A stretch of 64,000 bases of DNA from Halogranum rubrum (GTDB lineage Archaea > Halobacteriota > Halobacteria > Halobacteriales > Haloferacaceae): NCBI RefSeq assembly GCF_900114455.1, contig NZ_FOTC01000003.1:184124-248123 (forward strand), written 5' to 3'. Positions 37,036 through 44,908 of the stretch are shown piece by piece; within the stretch, counting starts at the first letter, position 1, and every line of letters begins with the position of its first letter. A model generated the notes under the pieces. The model was not told the DNA's origin. It made no database searches and was given only the letters and a program-made list of their open reading frames with translations. The position numbers and the translations under genes are program-made.

Positions 37036-38160
37036 ATGCCAGACGACCCCGAAGAGGGGATGCTGTCGTGGGACGAGACGGTGTTCCGTGACGAGCACGT
37101 CTTCGAGATCGACTACGTCCCGGAGACGTTCAAGCATCGCGAGAGCCAACTGCAGAGCCTCAAATACGCACTTCGACCCGCGGTTCGCGGCGCTCGTCCC
37201 CTCAACACCATCGTCAGCGGTCCGCCCGGCACTGGCAAGACGACTGCCGTCCAGAAACTCTTCGGGGAACTCAGCGCAGAGACCGACGTGCGAACCGTCC
37301 GCGTCAACTGTCAGGTCGACTCGACACGGTACGCCGTCTTCTCGCGCATCTTTCAGGGAATCTTCGACTACGAACCGCCGTCGTCGGGAATCTCGTTCAA
37401 GAAACTCTTCGGCCAGATAACTGACCGCCTCGTCGAAGACGAGGAGGTGCTCGTCGTCGCCCTCGACGACGTGAACTACCTCTTTTACGAGAACGAGGCG
37501 TCCGATACGCTCTACTCGCTTCTCCGGGCACACGAGGCCCACTCGGGTGCGCGTATCGGCGTCATCGTCATCTCCTCGGACCTCTCGTTGGACGTCATCG
37601 ACGAACTCGACACGCGCGTCCAGAGCGTCTTCCGCCCCGAGGAGGTCTACTTCCCCGTCTACGACGAGAACGACATCGTCGACATCCTGCGTGAACGCGC
37701 CCGGCGGGGGTTTCACGACGGCGTCGTCGGGGCGCCCGAACTCGACCGCGTCGCCGAGTTGACCGCCGAGAAGGGCGACCTCCGGGTGGGAATCGACCTG
37801 CTCCGACGCGCCGGGTTGAACGCCGAGATGCGCGCCAGTCGGACGGTCAGCGTCGACGACGTCAACGAGGCCTACGACAAGTCGAAGTACGTCCACCTCT
37901 CGCGAAGTCTTCGCGGCCTCTCGGAGTCCGAACAGGCGCTCGTCCGCGTCATCGCCGAACACAACGGCGAACAAGCCGGAACCGTCTACGACGCCTTCCA
38001 CGAGGAGACGGACCTCGGCTACACCCGCTACTCGGAGATAATCAACAAACTCGACCAACTCGGTGTCATCGAGGCGACGTACGCCGACGTCGGCGGCCGC
38101 GGACGCTCGCGCTCATTGACGCTCGCCTACGACCCCGAGGCCGTGTTGACGCGACTGTAG
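37036..38160 (+). CDS. Orc1/Cdc6 replication initiator family protein
   Basis: 374 residues. AAA+ domain with Walker A GPPGTGKT (about 63-70), Walker B ALDDVNYL, and sensor 1 VIVISSDLS. A C-terminal winged helix from about 290 (LSESEQALVRVIAEHNGE and following) binds DNA. The ATG at 37036 is preferred: GGTGA lies five bases upstream, overlapping an earlier GTG at 37024. Haloarchaea carry many such paralogues; only some define origins. I see no ORB-type repeats or AT-rich unwinding region beside this one. Confidence 0.93.
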   Translation: MPDDPEEGMLSWDETVFRDEHVFEIDYVPETFKHRESQLQSLKYALRPAVRGARPLNTIVSGPPGTGKTTAVQKLFGELSAETDVRTVRVNCQVDSTRYAVFSRIFQGIFDYEPPSSGISFKKLFGQITDRLVEDEEVLVVALDDVNYLFYENEASDTLYSLLRAHEAHSGARIGVIVISSDLSLDVIDELDTRVQSVFRPEEVYFPVYDENDIVDILRERARRGFHDGVVGAPELDRVAELTAEKGDLRVGIDLLRRAGLNAEMRASRTVSVDDVNEAYDKSKYVHLSRSLRGLSESEQALVRVIAEHNGEQAGTVYDAFHEETDLGYTRYSEIINKLDQLGVIEATYADVGGRGRSRSLTLAYDPEAVLTRL

Positions 38161-38174
38161 GTTGTGGTGTCGTT

Positions 38175-38690
38175 CTAGTTCCGGGCCGAGACCACTTCCA
38201 CGACGCGGAGCGCGGTCAGGTCGAGTACCACCTGGCCCACGCCGACGAGTGCGCCGACGACGAACGCCACCAGTGTGCCGAGTGCGAGGACGAACAGAAT
38301 AGGCAACACCGACGCTGCACTCGGCACACCGAGTTCGCCGGCGACGGCGGCCTGTCCGACGACGACGGCGACGAGTTCGAGGAAGAAGCAACTACCCGTT
38401 ACCCCACCCCACTTCACCGACGCCTTCGAGAGCGCCCAGCGTTCGGTCCACGCGAACGGCGTCGTCACGAGCAGTCGTCGGTTCGTCGCCCACGTCGTCG
38501 CCCAGAGCAGGCCGTAGAGCGCGAGTCCAACAGTTGTCGAGAGTCCGCCGAGCAGGTCCCCGAGTGCGCCAGCCCAGTGGAGTAGTGTGAGCGGAACGAG
38601 CACGAACAGCGTCGTGTGAAACGTCGCGAGACACCAGACGAGCAACGAATCCGGTTCAGTGCTCGCCGCACCCTCGTCGCGTTCAGCCAT
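38175..38690 (-). CDS. Four-helix membrane protein of unknown function
   Basis: 171 residues with four hydrophobic helices (about 20-38, 48-66, 95-115, 122-150) and polar ends. Composition is typical of haloarchaeal membrane proteins; I recognise no family. Its start overlaps the end of the upstream CopD-like gene by 8 bp, so the two are an operon and may work together. It converges with orc. Confidence 0.72.
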   Translation of the reverse strand: MAERDEGAASTEPDSLLVWCLATFHTTLFVLVPLTLLHWAGALGDLLGGLSTTVGLALYGLLWATTWATNRRLLVTTPFAWTERWALSKASVKWGGVTGSCFFLELVAVVVGQAAVAGELGVPSAASVLPILFVLALGTLVAFVVGALVGVGQVVLDLTALRVVEVVSARN

Positions 38691-39120
38691 GTGCCAGCAC
38701 CTCCGCGAGGACGAGAATCAGACCGAGGAAGACGGAAGTGGCAGCGTACGCGCGACGTAGTGACACCGTTTCGAGCGTGTCCGCGGAGGTTCGGCGGGCG
38801 TCGACGACGAGGAGACTCCGCACGAGCGACCCGAGGAGGACGAGTCCGACGAGGAACAGTTTGAGAGAGAACGTCTCACTCCACTCGCCGCCCGGTATCG
38901 ACGGGGCGAGCGCGCCGAGGTTGCCGACACCCGTCATCACGAGCAGCCCCATCGCAGCCCAGAACAGTCGTTCGTAGGCGGCGGCGACGGCGAGTGCTGC
39001 ACTCGTGGGCAGGTCGAGACGGAGAGAAGCCCACGCGAGAAGTGCGCCGCCGAGTGCCAGTGCCATCCCGAGCACGTGCAGCCACCGGACGGCGAGATGC
39101 GAGAGCGCCAGGGGAACCAT
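38683..39120 (-). CDS. CopD-like membrane protein
   Basis: 145 residues from ATG 39120 with four membrane helices. The beginning AVRWLHVLGMALALGGALLAW has the His in a first helix, and RLFWAAMGLLVMTGVGNLG and KLFLVGLVLLGSLV follow, resembling CopD/DUF2269-type heme or copper membrane proteins. Role uncertain (copper handling or heme binding). First gene of a two-gene operon; divergent from rpiA. Confidence 0.72.
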   Translation of the reverse strand: MVPLALSHLAVRWLHVLGMALALGGALLAWASLRLDLPTSAALAVAAAYERLFWAAMGLLVMTGVGNLGALAPSIPGGEWSETFSLKLFLVGLVLLGSLVRSLLVVDARRTSADTLETVSLRRAYAATSVFLGLILVLAEVLAHG

Positions 39121-39253
39121 ACGAGAGATTCGAGAGAAAGGGGCAAAACGACATGCGCTGGCCGACACGACAGGCGGTGTCGTGACTCGTACACCCTGCG
39201 TCGTCGACGCCGAGCACCGGGCGGTTTTTGCCCTCGCACGGGGAGTCACGAGT

Positions 39254-39946
39254 ATGAAGACGACAGGCGGGAGCGACGCCGCGAAACGAAACGCCGGGGA
39301 GAGCGCCGCTGACCTCGTGACCGACGGGATGGTCGTCGGTCTCGGAACCGGCAGCACCGCCGCCTACGCCATCCGTGCAATCGGGCGGGCCGTCGACGCC
39401 GGCCTCGACGTTCACGGTGTTCCGACCTCCTTCGCCTCGCGTGAACTCGCCCGCGAAGCCGAGATTCCGCTCGTCGCGCTCGACGACGTAGAGACGATAG
39501 ACCTCGCAATCGACGGGGCCGACCAAGTCGCCGACGGCCACCTCATCAAGGGCGGTGGGGCGGCTCACGCCCGAGAGAAAATCGTCGATACGGCCGCAGA
39601 TCGGTTCGTCGTCGTCGCCGACCCCTCGAAGGAAGCCGAGACGCTCGACCGGTCGGTACCGGTCGAAGTGCTCCCCGCGGCTCGTCAGACGGTCGCGTCG
39701 GCAGTTCGGTCGGCCGGTGGCGACCCCACACTTCGAACCGCCGAGCGGAAAGACGGACCAGTCGTCACCGACAACGGCAATCTCGTCGTCGACTGCGAGT
39801 TCGGCCTCATCGACACACCGGCGGCACTCGCCCGGACGCTCTCGGAGACGCCGGGTGTCGTCGAACACGGACTGTTCGTCGGCGTCGCCGACGAGGTACA
39901 CGTCGGGAGAGACGAGGGAGTCACCGTCCACGAGCTATCGCGGTAG
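39254..39946 (+). CDS. rpiA: Ribose-5-phosphate isomerase A
   Basis: 230 residues. The enzyme interconverts ribose 5-phosphate and ribulose 5-phosphate. Motifs are GLGTGSTAAY (phosphate binding, about 29-38), DGADQV (about 83-88, catalytic Asp), LIKGGGAAHAREKIV (catalytic Lys/Glu region) and DNGNLVVDC. In haloarchaea it supplies ribose for nucleotides and links to ribB, which uses ribulose 5-phosphate. ATG 39254 is the start of the conserved region. Confidence 0.94.
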   Translation: MKTTGGSDAAKRNAGESAADLVTDGMVVGLGTGSTAAYAIRAIGRAVDAGLDVHGVPTSFASRELAREAEIPLVALDDVETIDLAIDGADQVADGHLIKGGGAAHAREKIVDTAADRFVVVADPSKEAETLDRSVPVEVLPAARQTVASAVRSAGGDPTLRTAERKDGPVVTDNGNLVVDCEFGLIDTPAALARTLSETPGVVEHGLFVGVADEVHVGRDEGVTVHELSR

Positions 39947-40002
39947 TGAGCGTCGCTGTCGCTCACCGGCGAAATAAATGGAAGAAGTGTTGAAAGCCGA
40001 GT

Positions 40003-40170
40003 TTACAGGTCGCGCGGCTGGACCGTCTTTCGGTCGTTCTCTTCTGCGCGACGTGCAGCGTCTTCGAGCAGTTCCTTGACTTCCCCGTCGAGTGCGTCGT
40101 AGAAGTCGGACGCAACGTTCTTCTCGTCGAGGTACTCCTTGACTGCTGCTTTGACAATGAGGTCTGCCAT
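40003..40170 (-). CDS. 55-residue histone-fold protein (DUF1931-like)
   Basis: The product begins MADLIVKAAVKEYLDEKNV, has a central helix DFYDALDGEVKELLEDAARR and ends NDRKTVQPRDL. This is a helix-strand-helix-strand-helix pattern of a single histone fold; the end is like the loop-2/helix-3 region RKTI-x-xED of archaeal histones. It fits DUF1931-type short histones. Unlike archaeal nucleosomal histones it is acidic, with few lysines for DNA wrapping. A strong TATA palindrome centred 27 bp upstream implies a leaderless, well-expressed transcript. Confidence 0.8.
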   Translation of the reverse strand: MADLIVKAAVKEYLDEKNVASDFYDALDGEVKELLEDAARRAEENDRKTVQPRDL

Positions 40171-40191
40171 GCACCCTCGTCTACCAAGGCC

Positions 40192-40201
40192 TTATTAATA
40201 A
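40192..40201 (-). promoter_or_regulatory. TATA box of the histone-fold gene
   Basis: TTATTAATAA, a perfect palindrome, is centred 26-27 bp upstream of the ATG at 40170. This is the standard distance from TATA to transcription start, so the mRNA should begin at or beside the start codon. Confidence 0.65.
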
Positions 40202-40416
40202 GATTTCCTGAATCGCACCGTCAGCGTCTCTGGCAGTACAATATTGCCTTTTACAGCCAACGAATATATATGTGCGGCTGTTCTGAAGGCCGACCTGTCC
40301 GAGAAAGCCGGTGTCGGAGGTCGGTTCACTTTACTGAACTGTCAATCGATGAATCATGTAGACCGGCGAACCGCCCGAGTACAAACGACATCTACGAGTA
40401 GCCGTGGGCGCGAACG

Positions 40417-40428
40417 ACGCATATGCGT
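40417..40428. promoter_or_regulatory. 12-bp perfect palindrome over the larB start codon
   Basis: ACGCATATGCGT includes the larB ATG (40423). It could be an operator or only a chance structure; a CATATG core raises both possibilities. AT-rich stretches at 40240-40272 are the only other promoter-like elements in this gap. Confidence 0.35.
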
Positions 40429-41184
40429 GAACTACTGGAGGCGGTCGCCGCCGGTGACCTCTCTCCGACCGAGGCGGAGGTGCAGTTACGTGGCTACGCG
40501 ACGACGGACGCCGGGCGGTTCGACGCCGCTCGCGAGCAGCGTCGCGGCGTTCCCGAAGCGATTCTGGCCGAAGGAAAGACGCCGACGGAAGTCGCGGACC
40601 TCGCCGAGACGGCGTTGGAGACGACGGGTCGCGCGGTCGTCACCCGTGTCGACGCCGACGACGTCGCGGCCGTCTCGGACCACCTCGACGACGCCGACGC
40701 GACTGTCGACCACGACCACCGAGCGAAGACGATCACCGTCCACGGAGTGGACTTCGACCCGCCGACGCTCGACGCGACGGTCGGAATCGTCACCGGCGGC
40801 ACCTCCGACGCACCGGTCGCCGGTGAAGCCGCCGTCATCGCCCGCGAGATGGGAGCGACGGTGGAGTTCGTCGAAGACGTGGGTGTGGCACACCTCGGTC
40901 GGGTCCTCGACCACCTCGAGACGCTCAGGGACGCGGACGTCCTCGTCATCGCGGCGGGCCGAGAGGGTGCGCTGCCCACCGTCGTCGCCGGTCTCGTCGA
41001 CACGCCAGTCATCGGCCTACCGGTCCCGACGGGGTACGGTGCGGGCGGCGAGGGCCACGCGGCGCTCGACGGGATGCTCCAGTCGTGTACCATCATCTCC
41101 GTCGTCAACATCGGTGCGGGGTTCGTCGCTGGCGCGCAGGCAGGTCTCGTCGCCCGCGCCGTCGACGACGCTCGGCCCTCGTGA
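40423..41184 (+). CDS. larB: LarB-type pyridinium-3,5-biscarboxylate mononucleotide synthase
   Basis: 253 residues. The C-terminal 130 residues are PurE-like (GIVTGGTSDAPVAGEAA, GVAHLGRVLDHL, VIAAGREGALPTVVAGLVD, GLPVPTGYG). The N-terminal part holds the RGVPEAILAEGKT segment of LarB. LarB carboxylates nicotinic acid adenine dinucleotide, the first step to the nickel-pincer cofactor of lactate racemase and relatives. LarC and LarE are not in the window, so the pathway must be completed elsewhere. Confidence 0.92.
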   Translation: MRELLEAVAAGDLSPTEAEVQLRGYATTDAGRFDAAREQRRGVPEAILAEGKTPTEVADLAETALETTGRAVVTRVDADDVAAVSDHLDDADATVDHDHRAKTITVHGVDFDPPTLDATVGIVTGGTSDAPVAGEAAVIAREMGATVEFVEDVGVAHLGRVLDHLETLRDADVLVIAAGREGALPTVVAGLVDTPVIGLPVPTGYGAGGEGHAALDGMLQSCTIISVVNIGAGFVAGAQAGLVARAVDDARPS

Positions 41185-41334
41185 GCGACAGTTCTGTACG
41201 GATATCGTCACCGAGTACCGTGACACTCCGGAACATGTTGCCGCTTTCGCGCGCACACGTATGCGCGCGTGAGGAACCTATATGGGGATGCAACCCATAG
41301 TTGAGAGCACCGGCAACGGTGGAGCCGGACAACT

Positions 41335-41481
41335 ATGCCAAGTTGCGACCACTGCGGGTCGCACGTATCGGAGCGTTTCGCACGCGTGTTTGCCGACGCG
41401 ACCGGGCGAGTCTTCGCCTGTCCAAACTGCTCGGCGAACGCGGGTATCGCGGAAGTCGCTCGACAGCGTGCACGCGCATAA
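41335..41481 (+). CDS. DUF7563-like small zinc-ribbon protein
   Basis: 48 residues beginning MPSCDHCGSHVSERFARVFA and containing CPNC after a short loop, so one four-cysteine zinc ribbon. Its layout matches haloarchaeal DUF7563 proteins, of unknown role. A perfect 6-bp inverted repeat CGCGCA/TGCGCG (about 41251-41268) lies upstream, followed by CCTATAT some 55 bp before the ATG. It is too small for usual cut-offs. Confidence 0.75.
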   Translation: MPSCDHCGSHVSERFARVFADATGRVFACPNCSANAGIAEVARQRARA

Positions 41482-41596
41482 TCATTGAGTCAGGTAACGC
41501 AACGTACACGACCACCACGCGAAGCCAATCTACAATCCACCGCTGTACGGCCGGGGGTTCCGGACGCCTTATGCGCGTCCCACCCCTTGTCCGGCC

Positions 41597-41839
41597 GTGC
41601 ACTACGTCTACATCGTCGAGTGTCACGACGACTCCTACTACACGGGCTACACCACCGACGTCGAGCGACGCGTCTCGGAGCACAACGATGGGACGGGCGC
41701 GAAGTACACCCGCGGACGGACGCCGGTCGACCTCGTCTACACCGAGTCGTACGACTCGAAGTCGGCGGCGATGAGCCGAGAGTACGAGATAAAGCAGTTG
41801 ACGCGTCGGCAGAAAGAGCGGTTGGTCGTCGACGAATAA
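41597..41839 (+). CDS. GIY-YIG family endonuclease (UPF0213/YhbQ type)
   Basis: 80 residues from a GTG. The complete compact GIY-YIG domain is present: [23 protein letters not shown] (GIY-YIG equivalent, Arg and His), GAKYTRGR, and the catalytic Glu in [14 protein letters not shown]. It has no additional DNA-binding domain, like bacterial YhbQ-type proteins thought to act in DNA repair. It converges with the FMN reductase gene (7-bp gap). Confidence 0.9.
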   Translation: MHYVYIVECHDDSYYTGYTTDVERRVSEHNDGTGAKYTRGRTPVDLVYTESYDSKSAAMSREYEIKQLTRRQKERLVVDE

Positions 41840-41846
41840 CGATAAC

Positions 41847-42407
41847 TCAGTCGTCGCAGGCGGCGAACGGCGCTTGGCCGTGACTCACGGCGTCGGCGTG
41901 CTCGGCGACCAGTCGTCCGAGCGCCTCGATTCGCTCGCGGATGCCGTCTTCGACGAGTTCGCCGTCTTCGAACTGGTCGTAGGCGCGGGGGATACCGACC
42001 TGCTGCGGGATGGCCCACCCGTGGACGTTCCGGACGGTGCTGCGCATATGTTCGAGCGTCGCGCCGTAGGACGACCCACCAGCGACGGTGAGGAGACCGA
42101 CGACCGTATCCTCGTAGTCGTCGCCGGAACAGTAGTCGTGGAAGTTCTTCAGCGTCGAGGAGTACGACCCGTGGTAGACAGGAGAGCCGAGGATGACACC
42201 GTCTGCGTCGCGGACGCGACGAACCAGTTCGGCAGACTCGCCCTGTGCGTCCTCGTCGGGGTGGTAGAGCGGTAAGTCGACGGCTCCGAGGTCGATGAGG
42301 TCGGTGTCGGCCCCGGCCGCTTCGGCGGCGGCGAGGGCGTGTTCGAGTGCGGTCTTGGTGTGGCTGCCGTCACGACGACTGCCACAGACAGCGACGACGG
42401 TTGTCAT
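41847..42407 (-). CDS. NADPH-dependent FMN reductase family protein
   Basis: 186-residue flavodoxin-like protein. The phosphate-binding loop is GSRRDGSHTKTAL (about 9-21), GSPVYHGSYSSTLKNF is the classic second FMN loop and TVAGGSSYGATLEHMR the third. Family members reduce quinones, chromate, azo dyes or FMN. The exact substrate is unknown. Monocistronic between convergent and divergent neighbours. Confidence 0.88.
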   Translation of the reverse strand: MTTVVAVCGSRRDGSHTKTALEHALAAAEAAGADTDLIDLGAVDLPLYHPDEDAQGESAELVRRVRDADGVILGSPVYHGSYSSTLKNFHDYCSGDDYEDTVVGLLTVAGGSSYGATLEHMRSTVRNVHGWAIPQQVGIPRAYDQFEDGELVEDGIRERIEALGRLVAEHADAVSHGQAPFAACDD

Positions 42408-42555
42408 GACCGAGTTTCAGAGACGGATAGTGTAAAACTCGTCGGCTTTCCGCGAGAAACAGATAGGCTGGTGTCACGATTCGGAGTGGGGTGACGACAC
42501 AACGATACCCGACGATGGGGAGTGGTTTTTTGAGACGAGAGCGGGAGAGACCGGT

Positions 42556-43929
42556 ATGGACCAAATCGCGTTCGGAACGGACGGCTGGCGCGCGACGCTC
42601 GACACCTTCACCGACGACCGAGTCCGCATCGTCGGACAGGCCGTCGCCGACTATCTGACCGAAGAAGGACACGACGAACCGGTCGTCGTCGGCTACGACG
42701 CCCGCGAGACGTCGGAGGGGTTCGCCGAGAGCCTCGCCGAAGTGATGGCCGGCAACGGCTTCGACGTGATTCTCCCCGAGAGCGACTGTCCGACGCCCGT
42801 CACGGCGTGGGCTATCGTCAACCGTGGCTGTGCGGGCGCGCTCATGGTCACGGCGTCGCACAATCCGCCGGAGTACAACGGCGTGAAGTTCATCCCCGAA
42901 GACGGCGCGCCGGCGCTTCCCGGCGTGACAGAGCGAATCGAAGCGAACCTCCGCGAACCGGAGTTCCTCCCCGAAGCGGAACAGGGAACCATCGAACGCG
43001 TCGACCTCGTCGCCGACCACGCCGACCACGCCCGTGACCTCGTGAAGGCGAACCTCTCGGACCTCACCGTCGTCTACGACGCAATGCACGGGAGCGGCCG
43101 TGGTGTGACGGACGAACTGCTCGAATCCGCGGGTGCGGAGGTCATCACGCTCCGCACCGACCGCGACCCGACCTTCGGCGGTTCCTCGCCCGAACCGAGC
43201 GCCGAGAACCTGCAAGAACTGATTCAGGCGGTCCGCGAACACGACGCCGACTTCGGTGTCGCCAACGACGGCGACGCCGACCGACTCGCCCTCGTCACGC
43301 CCGAACGCGGCTTCCTCGACGAGAACCTCTTCTTCGCCGCCATCTACGACTACCTGCTCGAAACCGACTCCGGGCCGGCGGTCCGGACCGTCTCGACGAC
43401 GTTCCTCATCGACCGCATCGCCGAAGCACACGACGAAGAGGTGTTCGAGACACCGGTCGGCTTCAAGTGGGTCGCTCAAGGGATGGGCGAACACGATGCG
43501 CTCATGGGTGGCGAGGAGTCCGGCGGGTTCTCCATCCGCGGGCACATCCGCGAGAAAGACGGCGTCCTGATGTCGCTCGTCGCCGGTGCGGCCGCGAGCG
43601 AGAAGTCCATCGACAGCCGTGTCGACCGCCTGCTGGCCGAACACGGCGACATCGTCGCCGACAAGATTAGTTTGGAGTGTCCCGACGACAAGAAGTCCCA
43701 GGTGCTGTCGGACCTCGAAAGCGAGATTCCCGACGAAGTCGCCGGCCGCGAGGTGGCGAAAGTCGTCACGCTCGACGGGTTCAAACTCCTCTTAGACGAC
43801 GGGTCGTGGCTCCTCGTCCGTCCGTCGGGAACGGAACCGGCCATGCGCGTCTACGCCGAAGCAGGAAGCGAAGAGAAGGTGGAGACACTGCTCGCAGACG
43901 GCCGCGAACTCGTCAGTGCGTTCCTCTGA
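42556..43929 (+). CDS. Phosphoglucomutase/phosphomannomutase family protein
   Basis: 457 residues. All four alpha-D-phosphohexomutase motifs are intact: TASHNPPEYNG (phosphoserine loop, about 99-109), DGDADR (metal, about 238-243), GGEESGG (sugar, about 324-330) and RPSGTEPAMR (phosphate, about 421-430). It makes hexose-1-phosphates for nucleotide sugars, used in S-layer glycosylation and polysaccharides. The specific sugar cannot be told. The start ATG matches the family N-terminus (FGTDGWR). Confidence 0.93.
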   Translation: MDQIAFGTDGWRATLDTFTDDRVRIVGQAVADYLTEEGHDEPVVVGYDARETSEGFAESLAEVMAGNGFDVILPESDCPTPVTAWAIVNRGCAGALMVTASHNPPEYNGVKFIPEDGAPALPGVTERIEANLREPEFLPEAEQGTIERVDLVADHADHARDLVKANLSDLTVVYDAMHGSGRGVTDELLESAGAEVITLRTDRDPTFGGSSPEPSAENLQELIQAVREHDADFGVANDGDADRLALVTPERGFLDENLFFAAIYDYLLETDSGPAVRTVSTTFLIDRIAEAHDEEVFETPVGFKWVAQGMGEHDALMGGEESGGFSIRGHIREKDGVLMSLVAGAAASEKSIDSRVDRLLAEHGDIVADKISLECPDDKKSQVLSDLESEIPDEVAGREVAKVVTLDGFKLLLDDGSWLLVRPSGTEPAMRVYAEAGSEEKVETLLADGRELVSAFL

Positions 43930-43956
43930 GGGGTAATTCGGTAATTCCTAATTCCC

Positions 43957-44163
43957 TCAGTGTCCCGGCGGCGGTCGGTGTGCACGCATACTCCGCAGAC
44001 CGACGACGACGGCGACGAGCGCGACGACACCGAGAATCAAGAACTCGACACCCGGGAGCGCCCCCTGTTCGAGCCACGTGAAGGCGTCGTCGACGACGAA
44101 GAGAGCGACGAGCACGACGACGAGGAGCCACCCGAGTACGCCGAGTCCGTACTTGGCGTTCAT
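43957..44163 (-). CDS. Small two-helix membrane protein
   Basis: 68 residues from ATG 44163: MNAKYGLGVLGWLLVVVLVAL then a short outer loop (DDAFTWLEQGALPG) and a second helix, ending with a basic-proline tail (RAHRPPPGH). No recognised family. It lies 38 bp after the GNAT stop on the same strand, so it may end the samp2-GNAT transcript. A longer upstream start would overlap the GNAT gene. Confidence 0.65.
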   Translation of the reverse strand: MNAKYGLGVLGWLLVVVLVALFVVDDAFTWLEQGALPGVEFLILGVVALVAVVVGLRSMRAHRPPPGH

Positions 44164-44201
44164 GACATCTACTCGGCCGTCGGAGGATAAATCTCTGTGG
44201 G

Positions 44202-44582
44202 CTACTCCTTCGAAGCACGTCGAACGCCCCACAATCGACCGTCTCGCTGCTCGATGTCGAATCCGAGCGACGCGTAGAACGGTCGTACTCCTTCGTCGAA
44301 GTCGACCGTGAGCGCACCGTCGACGGCCGCCGACGCTGCATCGACGAGCGCCCGCCCGATACCGCGCCCGCGACGCTCCTTCTGCACGGCGATGGCGTCG
44401 ACGTGAGAGCCGTCGAGGACGAGCGCACCGACGACTCGGCGCTCTCTCTCACTCTCGGCGACGAACACCGCCCCGTCGTCGATGCGGTCTCCGACGACGC
44501 TCGCCTCGGCTTCGAGGACGGCCGCGTCCAGCAGACGCATGACGGCGACGAGTTCGTCTGTAGTGGCCGGACGAACCGACAT
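44202..44582 (-). CDS. GNAT family N-acetyltransferase
   Basis: 126 residues from ATG 44582. The acetyl-CoA loop is KERRGRGIGRALVDAA, with the preceding strand HVDAIAVQ and the C-terminal FYASLGFDIEQRDG pattern. Target unknown (small molecule or protein lysine/N-terminus). Its ATG overlaps the samp2 stop (TGATG), so translation is coupled to the ubiquitin-like modifier. A GTG one codon upstream lies inside samp2 and is less likely. Confidence 0.85.
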   Translation of the reverse strand: MSVRPATTDELVAVMRLLDAAVLEAEASVVGDRIDDGAVFVAESERERRVVGALVLDGSHVDAIAVQKERRGRGIGRALVDAASAAVDGALTVDFDEGVRPFYASLGFDIEQRDGRLWGVRRASKE

Positions 44583-44815
44583 CACCGACTCTCAGAACCG
44601 TCGGGCGACGACGCTGACCCACCCTTGATGAGACGAAGCACCTTCACGTGGTCCGTCTCGACTCGTTGGTCTTCGGGGACGGGGCGGCCGTCGACGAGAA
44701 CAGAGACCTCGTGCGGGCTGAGGTCGACAGCGGCCAAGAGGTCGGCGTAGGTCCCCTCAGAACCGACAGAAACCTCGTGGCGCTCCTCGCCGACGACTTC
44801 GACAGTGACGTCCAT
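44582..44815 (-). CDS. samp2: SAMP2-like ubiquitin-fold modifier with C-terminal extension
   Basis: 77 residues. The first 66 match the SAMP2 small archaeal modifier closely ([11 protein letters not shown] start, [18 protein letters not shown] middle, VLRLIKGG end). SAMP2 is activated through its terminal Gly-Gly, joined to lysines of target proteins and also serves in tRNA thiolation. Here the frame runs on past GG for 11 residues, [11 protein letters not shown], before TGA. So the product is a precursor needing proteolysis, or the tail blocks conjugation. It is divergent from rfcA, 93 bp apart, an arrangement I recall from Haloferax. Confidence 0.88.
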   Translation of the reverse strand: MDVTVEVVGEERHEVSVGSEGTYADLLAAVDLSPHEVSVLVDGRPVPEDQRVETDHVKVLRLIKGGSASSPDGSESR

Positions 44816-44908
44816 AGCCCTGCTCTGTTCCGAGTGCGTTTCAGCGTTACCGTCTCCTCTTCGCTGCCTCTCGGGGAGTTTATCAGGCGACCCGCACCTA
44901 CAACGGGT

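Noticed and set aside
44202-44815. Toxin-antitoxin reading of the GNAT and small upstream gene
   Set aside because: The upstream protein is clearly a ubiquitin-fold SAMP2 and not a ribbon-helix-helix antitoxin, and the GNAT lacks features that would mark a tRNA-acetylating toxin.
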